A stretch of DNA of 64,000 nt, taken from an uncultured Gemmiger sp. (GTDB taxonomy: Bacteria; Bacillota; Clostridia; Oscillospirales; Ruminococcaceae). The stretch covers positions 267,056 to 331,055 of the forward strand of contig CALXHT010000001.1 in the NCBI GenBank assembly GCA_944388215.1, in the 5' to 3' direction. A program made the translations under genes and the position numbers. Each line of letters begins with the position of its first letter. The stretch's first letter is position 1. Positions 23,477-32,975 of the stretch are shown here, piece by piece. The notes beneath the pieces are model-generated. The model ran no database searches. It had not been told where the DNA came from and saw only the letters and a program-made list of their open reading frames with translations.

Positions 23477-24097
23477 ATGGCACAGTTTGATGTCGTCGAT
23501 ATGAACGGCAAGAAGGTTTCCACCGTTGAGCTTTCCGACGCCGTCTTCGGGATCACCCCGAACGAGAAGGCTGTCCACGAGGCAGTCGTCAACTTCCTGG
23601 CCAACCAGCGCCAGGGCACCCAGAACACCAAGATCCGCAAGGAAGTCCGCGGCGGCGGCAAGAAGCCTTGGCGCCAGAAGGGCACCGGCCACGCTCGCCA
23701 GGGTTCCATCCGCGCTCCGCAGTGGACCCACGGTGGTGTCGCTCTCGGCCCCAAGCCCCGCAGCTACTACTACACCATCAACAAGAAGGTCAAGCGTCTG
23801 GCCCTGCTCAGCGCCCTGTCCGACAAGGCTGCCAACGGCAACCTGATCATCGTGGACAAGATCGCCGCTGACGAGTACAAGACCAAGACCGTGGTTGCTT
23901 TCCTGGCCGCCGTGGGCGCCGGCAAGAAGAACCTGATCGTCAACGATGCTCTCGATGAGAAGTTCGTCAAGAGCGCCGCCAACATCCCCGGTGTCAAGAC
24001 CGCCGCGACCGGCGTCAACACCTACGACGTGGTCAACGCCGACAAGCTGATCCTCAGCGTGGACGCCGCCAAGAAACTTGAGGAGGTATATGCGTGA
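23477..24097 (+). CDS. rplD: 50S ribosomal protein L4
   Basis: This 206-residue L4 (uL4) lines the exit tunnel and is the autogenous regulator of S10 operons in enterobacteria. The tunnel loop KPWRQKGTGHARQGSIRAPQ (about residues 62-81) and GPKPRSYYY are conserved. The stop codon overlaps the rplW ATG by one base. If S10-leader regulation exists here, L4 is the natural effector. Confidence 0.98.
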   Translation: MAQFDVVDMNGKKVSTVELSDAVFGITPNEKAVHEAVVNFLANQRQGTQNTKIRKEVRGGGKKPWRQKGTGHARQGSIRAPQWTHGGVALGPKPRSYYYTINKKVKRLALLSALSDKAANGNLIIVDKIAADEYKTKTVVAFLAAVGAGKKNLIVNDALDEKFVKSAANIPGVKTAATGVNTYDVVNADKLILSVDAAKKLEEVYA

Positions 24098-24390
24098 TGA
24101 AATTCGCACAGGACATCGTTCTCGCCCCCGTCATCACCGAGAACTCCATGGCTGGTCTGGCCGATAAGAAGTACACCTTCAAGGTTGCCACCGATGCCAC
24201 CAAGATCGACATCGCCAAGGCAGTGGAAGAGCTGTTCGGCGTCAAGGTTGCCAAGGTCAACACCATTTCGGTGCGCGGCCGCTATCGCCGTCAGGGCATG
24301 CACGCCGGCTACACTGCCAAGAGCAAGAAGGCCATCGTGACCCTGACTCCCGACTCCAAGGAGATCGAGTTCTTCAACAGCATGGTCTGA
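24097..24390 (+). CDS. rplW: 50S ribosomal protein L23
   Basis: A 97-residue L23 (uL23), located at the tunnel exit and the docking site for trigger factor and SRP. DIVLAPVITENSM and KYTFKVATDATK are typical, as is the RRQGMHAGYTAKSKKA loop. The ATG at 24097 overlaps the rplD stop; an in-frame GTG one codon earlier is possible. Three hairpins follow in the 101-nt gap to rplB. Confidence 0.97.
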   Translation: MKFAQDIVLAPVITENSMAGLADKKYTFKVATDATKIDIAKAVEELFGVKVAKVNTISVRGRYRRQGMHAGYTAKSKKAIVTLTPDSKEIEFFNSMV

Positions 24391-24395
24391 TGACC

Positions 24396-24460
24396 CGGCA
24401 GGTCTCCTGCCGTCAAGAACCCCGCCGAGGGGTTCGCTTATGGGGATATGACCCCGATAA
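24396..24460 (+). repeat. Three tandem hairpins in the rplW-rplB spacer
   Basis: Perfect stems lie back to back: CGGCAGG/CCTGCCG (24396-24402 with 24406-24412), GAACCCC/GGGGTTC (24417-24423 with 24429-24435) and TTATGGGG/CCCC-G-ATAA (24438-24445 with 24452-24460). No T run follows, so they look like RNA structure or processing sites rather than terminators. Confidence 0.7.
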
Positions 24461-24491
24461 AAATTCATAAGATAACAATAAGGAGAACATC

Positions 24492-25322
24492 ATGGCTATT
24501 AAAAAGTACAAGCCGACTACCCCCGGCCGCCGTGGCATGACTGTTACCGATTACAGCGTGCTGTCCAAGGTCGCGCCGGAGCGCAGCCTGCTCGAGTCCA
24601 AGAAGAAGCATGCCGGCCGCAACAACACCGGCAAGATCACCGTCCGCCATCACGGCGGCGGCAACCGCGTCAAGTACCGTGTCATCGACTTCAAGCGCAA
24701 CAAGTTTGATGTCCCCGCCACCGTCAAGACGCTGGAATACGATCCCAACCGTTCCGCCTTCATCGCTCTGGTGGAGTACGAGGATGGCGTCAAGAGCTAC
24801 ATCCTGGCTCCCGATGGCCTGAAGGTCGGCGACAAGATCATGGCCGGCCCCAACGCCGATATCAAGCCCGGCAACGCTCTGCCCTTCGAGAACATCCCCG
24901 TCGGTACCATGATCCACAACATCGAGCTCTACCCCGGCAAGGGCGGCCAGCTGGTCCGTTCCGCCGGTGTGATGGCCCAGCTGATGGCCAAGGAGAATGG
25001 CTACGCGCTGGTCCGTCTGCCCTCCGGTGAGATGCGCAACGTTCGTCTGAACTGCATCGCCACCATCGGTGTGGTTTCCAACCTGGATCACGAGAACGTC
25101 AACCTGGGCAAGGCCGGCCGCAAGCGCCACATGGGCGTCCGTCCCGGCAGCCGTGGTTCCGTCATGAACCCCTGCGATCACCCGCACGGCGGCGGCGAGG
25201 GCCGCGCTCCGGTTGGTCATTCCGGTCCCCGTACTCCGTGGGGCAAGCCCGCTCTGGGCCTGAAGACCCGCAAACACAAGGCACGCAGCGACAAGTTCAT
25301 CGTCAAGCGCGCCAACGGCTAA
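24492..25322 (+). CDS. rplB: 50S ribosomal protein L2
   Basis: A 276-residue L2 (uL2), essential for subunit association and peptidyl transfer. [18 protein letters not shown] at the start, the RNA-binding OB and SH3-like domains, and the C-terminal [21 protein letters not shown] motif (here [20 protein letters not shown]) are present. The start follows TAAGGAG. It begins the tightly spaced block that runs to rplN. Confidence 0.98.
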   Translation: MAIKKYKPTTPGRRGMTVTDYSVLSKVAPERSLLESKKKHAGRNNTGKITVRHHGGGNRVKYRVIDFKRNKFDVPATVKTLEYDPNRSAFIALVEYEDGVKSYILAPDGLKVGDKIMAGPNADIKPGNALPFENIPVGTMIHNIELYPGKGGQLVRSAGVMAQLMAKENGYALVRLPSGEMRNVRLNCIATIGVVSNLDHENVNLGKAGRKRHMGVRPGSRGSVMNPCDHPHGGGEGRAPVGHSGPRTPWGKPALGLKTRKHKARSDKFIVKRANG

Positions 25323-25338
25323 GGGAGGTAATTGAACA

Positions 25339-25614
25339 ATGTCTAGAAGCACCAAGAAGGGCCCTTACGTTCTGCCTTCCCTGATGAAAAAGGTCGAGGC
25401 CATGAACGAGAGCGGCAAGAAGAGCGTCGTGAAGACCTGGAGCCGTTCCTCCACCATCTTCCCCGAGTTCGTCGGTCACACCTTCGCCGTCCATGACGGC
25501 CGCAAGCATGTGCCCGTCTACGTTACCGAGGACATGGTCGGTCACAAGCTGGGTGAGTTCGCTCCCACCCGCAAGTTCACCGGTCACGGCGGCGGCAAGA
25601 CCGCCGGCAAATAA
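25339..25614 (+). CDS. rpsS: 30S ribosomal protein S19
   Basis: A 91-residue S19 (uS19) of the 30S head, contacting S13 and the tRNA site. [19 protein letters not shown] and the [19 protein letters not shown] motif are diagnostic. GGGAGG precedes the ATG. The gap to rplV is 17 nt. Confidence 0.98.
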   Translation: MSRSTKKGPYVLPSLMKKVEAMNESGKKSVVKTWSRSSTIFPEFVGHTFAVHDGRKHVPVYVTEDMVGHKLGEFAPTRKFTGHGGGKTAGK

Positions 25615-25631
25615 GAGAGGAGGAACATCGA

Positions 25632-25967
25632 ATGGAAGCACGGGCAATTCTCCGTTACGCCCGCATTAGTCCCCGCAAGGTTTCGATCGTGATGGACCTC
25701 ATCCGGAACAAACCCCTGGACGAAGCGCTGGCTATCCTGCAGTACACCCCGAAGGCCGCCTGCGAGCCCCTTCTCAAACTGGTGAACTCTGCTGCCGCAA
25801 ACGCGGAAAACAACTTCAACATGGACCGCAACAACCTGTACGTTGCAGAATGCTATGTCTGCCCCGGCCCCACCCTCAAGCGCATTATGCCGCGCGACCA
25901 TGGCCGTGCGTACCGCATTCTGAAGCACACCAGCCACATGACCGTTGTGCTGAAAGAGAAACAGTAA
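25632..25967 (+). CDS. rplV: 50S ribosomal protein L22
   Basis: A 111-residue L22 (uL22) whose long beta hairpin lines the exit tunnel. ARAILRYARISPRKVSIVMD, NAENNFNMDRNNLYVAE and the hairpin CPGPTLKRIMPRDHGRAYRI are clear. The hairpin tip that affects macrolide binding is intact. The Shine-Dalgarno is AGAGGAGG. Confidence 0.98.
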   Translation: MEARAILRYARISPRKVSIVMDLIRNKPLDEALAILQYTPKAACEPLLKLVNSAAANAENNFNMDRNNLYVAECYVCPGPTLKRIMPRDHGRAYRILKHTSHMTVVLKEKQ

Positions 25968-25979
25968 GGAGGTAAACAA

Positions 25980-26684
25980 ATGGGCCAGAAAGTCAATCCC
26001 CACGGCATGCGCGTGGGTGTAATTAAAGATTGGGACAGCCGCTGGTTTACCTCTAAGCAGGCATTCGGCGACACCCTGGTCGAGGATCACAAGATCCGCA
26101 AGACCCTGAAGAAGCAGCTGTACGCTGCCGGCGTTCCCAAGATCGAAATCGAGCGTACCGTCGACAGCCAGACCGGTGCTCCCCGCGTGAAGGTCAACGT
26201 CTTCTGCGCGAAGCCGGGCATCGTGATCGGCAAGGGCGGCTCTGAGAGCGCCAAGCTGGAGAAGCAGCTTGCCAAGCTCACCGGCAAGGCTGTGAACCTG
26301 AACATCATCGAAGTCAAGGGCACCACCACCAACGCCCAGCTGGTGGCCGAGGACGTTGCTTCTCAGCTGGAGCGCCGCATCGCGTTCCGCCGCGCCATGA
26401 AGCAGGCGATCCGCAACGCCATGCAGCCCCGTGACCGCAGCGCTACGCCGGCCAAGGGTATCAAGGTGACCTGCTCCGGCCGTCTGGCCGGTGCCGATAT
26501 CGCCCGCACCGAGAGCTACCATGAGGGCACCATCCCCCTGCAGACTCTGCGCGCCGACATCGACTACGGCTTCGCCGAGGCCAACACCACCTATGGTAAG
26601 GTTGGCGTCAAGGTTTGGATCTACAAAGGCGAGATCCTGAAGGGCGCCAAAGCCCCCGCCAAGAAGGAAGGAGGCAAACAGTAA
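25980..26684 (+). CDS. rpsC: 30S ribosomal protein S3
   Basis: A 234-residue S3 (uS3) at the mRNA entry, with helicase function together with S4 and S5. [20 protein letters not shown], the KH-domain motif [20 protein letters not shown] and the C-terminal [10 protein letters not shown] are present. The length is slightly extended by a Lys/Ala tail. The stop overlaps the rplP start by one base (TAATG). Confidence 0.98.
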   Translation: MGQKVNPHGMRVGVIKDWDSRWFTSKQAFGDTLVEDHKIRKTLKKQLYAAGVPKIEIERTVDSQTGAPRVKVNVFCAKPGIVIGKGGSESAKLEKQLAKLTGKAVNLNIIEVKGTTTNAQLVAEDVASQLERRIAFRRAMKQAIRNAMQPRDRSATPAKGIKVTCSGRLAGADIARTESYHEGTIPLQTLRADIDYGFAEANTTYGKVGVKVWIYKGEILKGAKAPAKKEGGKQ

Positions 26685-27124
26685 TGTTACTGCCGAAACG
26701 TGTTAAGTACCGCCGCGTCCAGCGCGGCCGCATGACCGGCAAGGCCGTGCGCGGCAACAAGGTGAATCAGGGCGATTACGGCCTGATCGCCCTGGAGCCC
26801 TCCTGGATCACCTCCAACCAGATCGAGGCGGCTCGTGTTGCGATGACCCGTTATATCAAGCGTGGCGGCAAGGTCTGGATCAAGATCTTCCCCGACAAGC
26901 CCGTTACCGAGAAGCCGGCCGGCACCCGAATGGGTTCCGGTAAAGGCAGCCCGGAGTACTGGGTAGCCGTTGTGAAGCCGGGCCGCGTGCTCTTCGAGCT
27001 GGCTGATGTCAGCGAGGAGACCGCCCGCGAGGCTCTGCGCCTGGCCAGCCACAAGCTGCCGGTCCGCTGCAAATTCGTCAAGCGCGAAGGCCTTGACGCT
27101 GTAAAGGAGGGTGACGCTGAATGA
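26684..27124 (+). CDS. rplP: 50S ribosomal protein L16
   Basis: A 146-residue L16 (uL16), placed at the A-site tRNA elbow. [20 protein letters not shown] and [20 protein letters not shown] are hallmarks. The ATG shares its A with the rpsC stop, and a strong GGAAGGAGG lies inside rpsC. It overlaps the rpmC start by 4 nt (ATGA). Confidence 0.98.
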   Translation: MLLPKRVKYRRVQRGRMTGKAVRGNKVNQGDYGLIALEPSWITSNQIEAARVAMTRYIKRGGKVWIKIFPDKPVTEKPAGTRMGSGKGSPEYWVAVVKPGRVLFELADVSEETAREALRLASHKLPVRCKFVKREGLDAVKEGDAE

Positions 27125-27318
27125 AAGCCACTGAACTGCGCGAAATGACCGATGTCGAGCTGAACAAGCAGCTCAAGGACCTGAAGGCCGAACTCTTCAA
27201 CCTGCGCTTTCAGCACGCCATCAACCAGTTGGACAACCCCATTCGGATCGAGACCGTGAAGAAGGACATCGCCCGCGTGATGACCGTCCTGGCCGAGAAG
27301 AATGCGAAAAACGCGTAA
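27121..27318 (+). CDS. rpmC: 50S ribosomal protein L29
   Basis: A 65-residue two-helix protein, L29 (uL29), next to L23 at the tunnel exit. [20 protein letters not shown] and [19 protein letters not shown] match the family. It is translationally coupled to rplP by an ATGA overlap. Confidence 0.97.
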   Translation: MKATELREMTDVELNKQLKDLKAELFNLRFQHAINQLDNPIRIETVKKDIARVMTVLAEKNAKNA

Positions 27319-27333
27319 GAGGGAGGGTAAAAC

Positions 27334-27588
27334 ATGGAACGTAATCTGAGAAAGACCCGTGTGGGCACTGTTGTCTCCGACAAGATGGACAAGACCATCG
27401 TCGTCGCCGTCAAGGACAGCGTCCAGCACCCTCTGTACAAGAAGATCTTGAAGCGCACCAAGAAGTTCAAGGCCCATGACGAGAACAACGAAGCCGGCAT
27501 CGGCGACCGCGTCGAGATCATGGAGACCCGCAAACTCTCCAAGGATGTCAACTGGCGCCTGGTCAAGATCATCGAGAAAGCGAAATAA
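27334..27588 (+). CDS. rpsQ: 30S ribosomal protein S17
   Basis: An 84-residue OB-fold primary binder of 16S rRNA, S17 (uS17). [18 protein letters not shown] and [19 protein letters not shown] are conserved. The Shine-Dalgarno is GAGGGAGG. The gap to rplN is 33 nt. Confidence 0.98.
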   Translation: MERNLRKTRVGTVVSDKMDKTIVVAVKDSVQHPLYKKILKRTKKFKAHDENNEAGIGDRVEIMETRKLSKDVNWRLVKIIEKAK

Positions 27589-27621
27589 TCAGCCTGGTAC
27601 TTTGAAAGGAGGACCTGAAAG

Positions 27622-27990
27622 ATGGTTCAGATGCAAACTTATCTCAAAGTGGCCGACAATACCGGTGCCAAGGAGTTAATGTGCTTCCGTGTACTGGGCG
27701 GTACCCGCAAGAGATACGCAAACATCGGTGACATCGTGGTTTGCAGCGTCAAGAAGGCTGCTCCCGGTGGTACCGTGAAGAAGGGCGACGTGGTCAAGGC
27801 CGTCATCGTCCGTAGCAAGCATGGCCTGCGCCGTGACGACGGTTCCTACATCCGTTTTGATGAGAACGCCGCCGTCATCGTCATGGCCGACAAGAGCCCC
27901 AAGGGCACTCGTATCTTTGGACCTGTGGCGCGTGAGCTGCGCGACGCCGGTTTCACCAAGATCCTGAGCCTGGCTCCCGAATCGCTGTAA
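27622..27990 (+). CDS. rplN: 50S ribosomal protein L14
   Basis: A 122-residue L14 (uL14), which forms intersubunit bridges and binds the silencing factor Rsf[21 protein letters not shown] and [14 protein letters not shown] are diagnostic. AAAGGAGG precedes the start. It is the first gene of the classical spc section, but no promoter or terminator separates it from the S10 section. Confidence 0.98.
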   Translation: MVQMQTYLKVADNTGAKELMCFRVLGGTRKRYANIGDIVVCSVKKAAPGGTVKKGDVVKAVIVRSKHGLRRDDGSYIRFDENAAVIVMADKSPKGTRIFGPVARELRDAGFTKILSLAPESL

Positions 27991-28006
27991 GGAGGTTTTA
28001 ATAAGA

Positions 28007-28321
28007 ATGAACAATCTTCATGTTAAAACCGGCGACAACGTCATGATCATCTCCGGCAAGGATAAGGGCAAGACCGGCAAGGTCCTGCAGACTTCCCCGA
28101 AAGAGGGCAAGGTCATCGTCGAGGGCCTGAACATGGTCACCAAGCACGTCAAGCCTCGCCGTCAGGGTGAGCAGGGCGGCATTGTCAAGGCCGAGGGCGC
28201 TATCTACGCCTGCAAGGTGCAGCCTGTCTGCCCCAAGTGCGGCAAGCCCACCCGCGTTGCCCATTCCGTCAAGGACGGCAAGAACGTCCGTATCTGCCGC
28301 AAGTGCGGCGCTGAACTGTAA
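28007..28321 (+). CDS. rplX: 50S ribosomal protein L24, zinc-ribbon form
   Basis: A 104-residue L24 (uL24), an early 50S assembly initiator with a KOW domain ([17 protein letters not shown]). The C-terminal tail carries [13 protein letters not shown] and a CRKCG pair, giving a four-Cys zinc ribbon that many but not all Firmicute L24 proteins have. The start follows GGAGG in TAAGGAGGTTT. Confidence 0.97.
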   Translation: MNNLHVKTGDNVMIISGKDKGKTGKVLQTSPKEGKVIVEGLNMVTKHVKPRRQGEQGGIVKAEGAIYACKVQPVCPKCGKPTRVAHSVKDGKNVRICRKCGAEL

Positions 28322-28335
28322 GGGAGGAGTACACA

Positions 28336-28875
28336 ATGGCACGTTTGAAAGAACAGTATGTCAACGAGATCGCTCCGGCCCTGAACAAGAAGTTCGGCTA
28401 CAAGAGCGTTATGCAGATCCCCAAGCTGGATAAGGTCATCATCAATGTTGCCGCCGGCGAAGCCAAAGAGAACGCCAAGGTCATCGATGCCATCATCTCC
28501 GACCTGGGCCAGATCACCGGCCAGAAGGCCGTGGTTTGCAAGGCCAAGAAGAGCGTTGCAAACTTCAAGCTGCGCCAGGGCATGCCCATCGGCGCCAAGG
28601 TCACCCTGCGCGGTGAGCGTATGTACGAGTTTGTCGACCGCCTGTTCAACGTCGCGCTGCCCCGTGTGCGTGACTTCCGCGGCATCAACGGCAACTCCTT
28701 CGACGGCCGCGGCAACTACGCCTTCGGCCTGAAGGAGCAGATCATCTTCCCCGAGATTGACTTCGACAAGGTCGACGCCATCCGCGGCATGGACATCTGC
28801 TTCGTCACCACCGCCAAGACCGACGAGGAAGCCAAGGAGCTGCTGAAGGCTCTGGGCGCTCCGTTCGCTAACTAA
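28336..28875 (+). CDS. rplE: 50S ribosomal protein L5
   Basis: A 179-residue L5 (uL5), the 5S rRNA binder in the central protuberance. [40 protein letters not shown] and [17 protein letters not shown] are signature segments. The Shine-Dalgarno is GGGAGGAG. The order rplX-rplE-rpsN is the standard spc order. Confidence 0.98.
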   Translation: MARLKEQYVNEIAPALNKKFGYKSVMQIPKLDKVIINVAAGEAKENAKVIDAIISDLGQITGQKAVVCKAKKSVANFKLRQGMPIGAKVTLRGERMYEFVDRLFNVALPRVRDFRGINGNSFDGRGNYAFGLKEQIIFPEIDFDKVDAIRGMDICFVTTAKTDEEAKELLKALGAPFAN

Positions 28876-28889
28876 GGGAGGGAACCATC

Positions 28890-29075
28890 ATGGCAAAAAC
28901 TTCTATGAAGCTCAAGCAGCAGCGTCCTGCCAAGTTCTCGACCCGCGCTTACAACCGCTGCAAGATCTGCGGCCGTCCCCATGCTTACCTGCGCAAGTAC
29001 GGTATTTGCCGTATCTGCTTCCGTGAGCTGGCCTACAAGGGCGAGATCCCCGGCGTCAAGAAGGCTTCCTGGTAA
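28890..29075 (+). CDS. rpsN: 30S ribosomal protein S14, zinc type
   Basis: A 61-residue short S14 (uS14 type Z). The zinc knuckle [20 protein letters not shown] holds the four Cys at residues 24, 27, 40 and 43. This is the Zn2+-dependent C+ form; a zinc-free paralogue, if any, is outside the window. The start follows GGGAGGGAAC. Confidence 0.98.
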   Translation: MAKTSMKLKQQRPAKFSTRAYNRCKICGRPHAYLRKYGICRICFRELAYKGEIPGVKKASW

Positions 29076-29141
29076 GCCCTTGATCGCTTCTGTCTGAACG
29101 AAAATCAACTTTGAGAAACACAACCTAAGGAGGTTAGTGGC

Positions 29142-29540
29142 ATGCAAATCACCGATCCCATCGCGGACCTGCTTACCCGCATCCGCAACGCGAGCACTGC
29201 CAAACACCCTTCCGTGGATATCCCTGCTTCCAACCTGAAGAAGGCGATCTGCCAGATCCTGGTTGACGAGGGTTACATCAAGGGTATGAAAGTGACCGAG
29301 GACAACAAGCAGGGGACCATCACCCTGACCCTCAAGTACCAGGAAAACGGCACGCCGGTCATCGCTGGCCTGAAGCGCGTTTCCAAGCCGGGCCTGCGTA
29401 TTTACACCAACTGCGAAGATATGCCCAAGGTCATGAAAGGCCTGGGCACCGCGATCATCTCCACCTCGAAAGGCGTCATGACCGACAAGGCTGCCCGTGC
29501 TGCCCATGTCGGCGGTGAAGTCCTCGCCTTTGTGTGGTAA
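29142..29540 (+). CDS. rpsH: 30S ribosomal protein S8
   Basis: A 132-residue S8 (uS8), a central-domain 16S binder and the autogenous repressor of the spc operon in E. coli. [20 protein letters not shown] and the C-terminal [20 protein letters not shown] are typical. It follows a 66-nt gap and an AAGGAGG Shine-Dalgarno. No S8-like regulatory hairpin was identified near rplE. Confidence 0.98.
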   Translation: MQITDPIADLLTRIRNASTAKHPSVDIPASNLKKAICQILVDEGYIKGMKVTEDNKQGTITLTLKYQENGTPVIAGLKRVSKPGLRIYTNCEDMPKVMKGLGTAIISTSKGVMTDKAARAAHVGGEVLAFVW

Positions 29541-29557
29541 GAAAGGGGCAATAGACA

Positions 29558-30106
29558 ATGTCGAGAATTGGAAGAAAACCCATCGTCATTCCCGCGGGTG
29601 TGGAAGTCAAGGTCGACGCGGCCGAGCACGCCATCACCGTGAAGGGCCCCAAGGGTACCCTGCATTCCAAATACCATCCCCTCATGAACGTGAACGTTGA
29701 GGGCAATGAGATTTTGGTTACCCGCCCCAATGACGAGAAGGAGGCCCGCAGCCTCCACGGCCTGACCCGCACCATCATCCACAACATGGTGGTTGGCGTC
29801 ACCGAAGGCTTCAAGAAAGACCTGGAGATCCAGGGCGTCGGCTACCGTGCTGCCAAGCAGGGCAACAAGCTGGTCCTGACGCTGGGCTTCTCTCACCCCG
29901 TTGAGGTGGAGGAGACCGACACCATCAAGATCGAACTGAAAGACGCGCTGCACTTCAGCATCGTCGGTATCGACAAGCAGGAAGTCGGTCAGTTTGCCGC
30001 CGAAGTCCGCGGCAAGCGCCCGCCCGAGCCGTACAAGGGCAAGGGTATCCGCTATGTTGGCGAGTATGTCATCCGCAAGGAAGGCAAAGCCGGCAAGGGT
30101 AAATAA
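29558..30106 (+). CDS. rplF: 50S ribosomal protein L6
   Basis: A 182-residue L6 (uL6) near the factor-binding centre, with the usual duplicated domain. MSRIGRKPIVIPAGVEVKVD and the C-terminal RGKRPPEPYKGKGIRYVGEY are diagnostic. The start follows AAGAAAGGGG and overlaps nothing. Confidence 0.98.
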   Translation: MSRIGRKPIVIPAGVEVKVDAAEHAITVKGPKGTLHSKYHPLMNVNVEGNEILVTRPNDEKEARSLHGLTRTIIHNMVVGVTEGFKKDLEIQGVGYRAAKQGNKLVLTLGFSHPVEVEETDTIKIELKDALHFSIVGIDKQEVGQFAAEVRGKRPPEPYKGKGIRYVGEYVIRKEGKAGKGK

Positions 30107-30124
30107 TAGGAGAGGAGAAACATT

Positions 30125-30484
30125 ATGGTCAATAAGGCTGATAAGAACGAAGCTCGTCTTCGCCGTCATCGCCGTGTCCGCGGCAAGATCAGCGGCACCG
30201 CCGAGCGTCCCCGTCTGGATGTTTTCCGCTCTGCCAAGCACATCTACGCCCAGGTTATCGATGATACCAAGGGTGTCACCCTGGCCAGCGCGTCCAGCAT
30301 GGACAAAGATTTCAATGCGTACGGCGGCAACATCGAGGCTGCCAAGAAGGTTGGCGAGGCCATCGCCAAGAAGTGCCTGGAGAAGGGCATTACCGAAGTG
30401 GTCTACGACCGCGGCGGTTTCGTCTACCAGGGCCGTGTGCAGGCGCTTGCTGAGGGCGCCCGCGAAGCCGGCCTGAAACTGTAA
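30125..30484 (+). CDS. rplR: 50S ribosomal protein L18
   Basis: A 119-residue L18 (uL18), which binds 5S rRNA with L5. [37 protein letters not shown] and [20 protein letters not shown] match the family. The Shine-Dalgarno is GGAGAGGAG. Confidence 0.98.
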   Translation: MVNKADKNEARLRRHRRVRGKISGTAERPRLDVFRSAKHIYAQVIDDTKGVTLASASSMDKDFNAYGGNIEAAKKVGEAIAKKCLEKGITEVVYDRGGFVYQGRVQALAEGAREAGLKL

Positions 30485-30502
30485 GAGGAGGGAGAAGATA
30501 CA

Positions 30503-31006
30503 ATGGCCATGCAGAGAAGAGAACAAGATGACGGCATGATCACCAAGGTCGTCTCCATCAACCGCGTTTCCAAGACCGTCAAGGGTGGCCGCGTCATGAA
30601 GTTTGCTGCGCTGATCGTTGTCGGCGACGGCAAGGGCAACATCGGCTACGGCGTCGGCAAGTCCGGCGAAGTTCCCGAGGCCATCCGCAAGGGCGAGGGC
30701 GCTGCCAAGAAGAACATGCGCAAGGTCTGCCTGAAGGGCAGCACCATTCCCCACGAGATCGTTGGTGAGTTCGGCGCCGGCCGCGTTCTGATGCGTCCCG
30801 CCGCTCCCGGTACCGGCGTTCTGGCCGGCGGTCCCGTCCGTGCGGTGCTGGAGTGCGCCGGCATCAAGGACATTCGTGCCAAGAGCCTGCGCTCCAACAA
30901 CCCCATCAACGTCACTGCTGCCACCTTCGCAGGTCTGTGCGGCCTGACCGACGCCGAGAGCGTCGCGGCCAAGCGCGGCAAGACTGTTGCCGAGATCCTG
31001 GGTTAA
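30503..31006 (+). CDS. rpsE: 30S ribosomal protein S5
   Basis: A 167-residue S5 (uS5), important for mRNA entry and decoding accuracy. The double-stranded RNA-binding fold motif [20 protein letters not shown] and [20 protein letters not shown] are clear. The Shine-Dalgarno is GAGGAGGG. The next gene, rpmD, follows after 13 nt. Confidence 0.98.
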   Translation: MAMQRREQDDGMITKVVSINRVSKTVKGGRVMKFAALIVVGDGKGNIGYGVGKSGEVPEAIRKGEGAAKKNMRKVCLKGSTIPHEIVGEFGAGRVLMRPAAPGTGVLAGGPVRAVLECAGIKDIRAKSLRSNNPINVTAATFAGLCGLTDAESVAAKRGKTVAEILG

Positions 31007-31019
31007 GGAGGGTACTACA

Positions 31020-31199
31020 ATGGAGAAAGTTACCATTCGTCTCGCCAAAAGCCTGATCGGCCGCGGCAAAGAGCAGATCGCCGTTGCGCACTCTCTGGGC
31101 CTGAACCGTCCCGGTGAGGTTACCGAGCAGCCTGACAACGCGGCTACCCAGGGCAAGATCGCCAAGATCGCCCACCTGGTCGTCGTGACCAAGGCGTAA
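31020..31199 (+). CDS. rpmD: 50S ribosomal protein L30
   Basis: A 59-residue L30 (uL30). VTIRLAKSLIGRGKEQIAVA and LGLNRPGEVTEQPDN are typical, as is the final HLVVVTK. The ATG at 31020 is used because GGAGGG precedes it; a longer in-frame start lies inside rpsE. Confidence 0.96.
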   Translation: MEKVTIRLAKSLIGRGKEQIAVAHSLGLNRPGEVTEQPDNAATQGKIAKIAHLVVVTKA

Positions 31200-31216
31200 T
31201 GCAAGGAGGTGCAAGC

Positions 31217-31654
31217 ATGAAACTTCATGAACTGAAAGCGTCCGCTGGCGCCCGCAAGGCCGTGACCCGCAAGGGCCGCGGTGCCGGTTCCGGCAACGGC
31301 AAGACCGCCGGCTTCGGCCACAAGGGCCAGAAAGCCCGTTCCGGCGTCAAGAAGGCCGGTTTCGAAGGCGGCCAGATGCCTCTGCAGCGTCGTCTGCCGA
31401 AGCGCGGTTTCAACAATATTTTCGCGACCAAGTATGTTACCATCAAGGTATCTGACCTCGAGAAGTTCGAGGCCGGCGCGACTGTGGATGCCGAGGCCCT
31501 GCTGAAGGCCGGCATCATCTCCAAGACGCTGGACGGCGTCAAGGTGCTGGGCAATGGCGAGCTGACCAAGGCTGTCAACGTCAAGGTCGCTGCCTACACT
31601 GCCTCTGCCAAAGAAAAAATCGAGAAAGCAGGCGGGAAGGCTGAGGTGATGTAA
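31217..31654 (+). CDS. rplO: 50S ribosomal protein L15
   Basis: A 145-residue L15 (uL15). MKLHELKASAGARKAVTRKG, GRGAGSGNGKTAGFGHKGQK and GFEGGQMPLQRRLPKRGFNN are the family core. The ATG at 31217 follows AAGGAGG. The secY Shine-Dalgarno lies within its last codons. Confidence 0.98.
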   Translation: MKLHELKASAGARKAVTRKGRGAGSGNGKTAGFGHKGQKARSGVKKAGFEGGQMPLQRRLPKRGFNNIFATKYVTIKVSDLEKFEAGATVDAEALLKAGIISKTLDGVKVLGNGELTKAVNVKVAAYTASAKEKIEKAGGKAEVM

Positions 31655-31655
31655 G

Positions 31656-32960
31656 GTGTTTGAAACCTTTCGGAATGCCTGGAAGATCGATGATCTTCGC
31701 AAACGGCTCCTGTTCACCTTGCTGATCCTCGTTCTGTTCCGTCTGGGCTGCGCGATTCCTGTGCCGTACATCACGGCCAGCGCGCTGACCAACATGTTTG
31801 CCGGCGGCACCGGTGATATGCTGGAGTACCTGAACATGATGTCCGGCGGCGCCCTGAGCGAATGCACTGTCTTCGCCCTGGGTGTGCAGCCCGCCATCAA
31901 CGCCTCCATCATCATGCAGCTGCTGGCGGTAGCCATTCCGTACCTGGAAAACCTCACCAAGGAAGGGGAGGAAGGGCAGCGCAAGATGCGCCGCATCACC
32001 AACTACGTTGGCGCGGCCATCGGTCTGATGCTGTCCATCGGCTACTACTTCATCATCCGCAACATGAGCGCACTGAAGTACACCGACGGTTTCGCCGGGA
32101 TCTTCTCCGCCGTGGTTATCATTCTGGCCTTCACCGCCGGTTCGCAGCTCTGCACCTGGCTGGGCAACCAGATTGATTCCAAGGGCATCGGCAACGGTCT
32201 TTCGCTGCTGATCTTCGCCGGCATCGTGGCCCGCTGGTCCTCCGTCTACAGCGCGGTGACCAACATCGTGGGCCGTGCGCAGAACGGTGAACCCCAGTTC
32301 TACATCTTCCTGCCTGCCCTGGTGGTGCTTGCCCTGGTGGCGGTGATCTTCGTGGTGGTCCTGACCAACGCGGAGCGCCGCATCCCCGTGCAGTACGCCA
32401 AGCGCGTGGTGGGCCGCAAGATGTACGGCGGCCAGGCCAGCTACATCCCCATCAAGGTCAACATGACCGGCGTCATGCCGATCATCTTCGCCTCGACGCT
32501 GTGCAGCCTGCCCGGCCTCGTCTTCCGGTTCATCAACCTGGATGCCGCTGCTCATCCGTATTTGTATGCGTTCTTCAGCGCATTCAACTACAACAGCGCG
32601 CTCTACCTCATCGTTTATGTCCTGCTGATCGTGGCATTCAACTACTTCTATGTTGCGATTCAGTACAATCCCGTAGATATCGCCAACCAGCTCCGTAAAA
32701 ACAACGGTACGATTCCCGGTATCCGTCCCGGCAAGCCCACCAGTGATTTCATCACCAAGACGCTGTCCAAGATCACCCTGATCGGTGCGATCTTCCTGGC
32801 CATCGTGGCGGGCCTGCCCATCATCCTGGGCAACATCACCGGCACCTCCATCCAGTTGGGTGGTACCAGCCTGCTGATCGTTGTGGGTGTTGCGCTGGAA
32901 ACCGGCCGTGCGCTGGAAGGTTATATGACCGCTCGTTACCACAAAGGGTTCCTGGAATAA
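31656..32960 (+). CDS. secY: Protein translocase subunit SecY
   Basis: The 434-residue pore subunit of the Sec translocon has ten transmembrane helices. Landmarks are FRLGCAIPVPYIT, the plug region, GIGNGLSLLIFAGIV near residue 180 and GIRPGKPTSDFI near 350. It starts with GTG at 31656, two bases after the rplO stop. The Shine-Dalgarno-like GAGGTG is inside rplO, so translation is probably coupled. SecY sits in the spc operon as in most bacteria. Confidence 0.98.
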   Translation: MFETFRNAWKIDDLRKRLLFTLLILVLFRLGCAIPVPYITASALTNMFAGGTGDMLEYLNMMSGGALSECTVFALGVQPAINASIIMQLLAVAIPYLENLTKEGEEGQRKMRRITNYVGAAIGLMLSIGYYFIIRNMSALKYTDGFAGIFSAVVIILAFTAGSQLCTWLGNQIDSKGIGNGLSLLIFAGIVARWSSVYSAVTNIVGRAQNGEPQFYIFLPALVVLALVAVIFVVVLTNAERRIPVQYAKRVVGRKMYGGQASYIPIKVNMTGVMPIIFASTLCSLPGLVFRFINLDAAAHPYLYAFFSAFNYNSALYLIVYVLLIVAFNYFYVAIQYNPVDIANQLRKNNGTIPGIRPGKPTSDFITKTLSKITLIGAIFLAIVAGLPIILGNITGTSIQLGGTSLLIVVGVALETGRALEGYMTARYHKGFLE

Positions 32961-32975
32961 GAAAGGGAATGTGCG

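Noticed and set aside
29402..32002. An 866-codon minus-strand frame opposite the spc ribosomal genes
   Set aside because: It lies antisense to a chain of certain ribosomal proteins, has no domain signature and shows complementary-frame composition.
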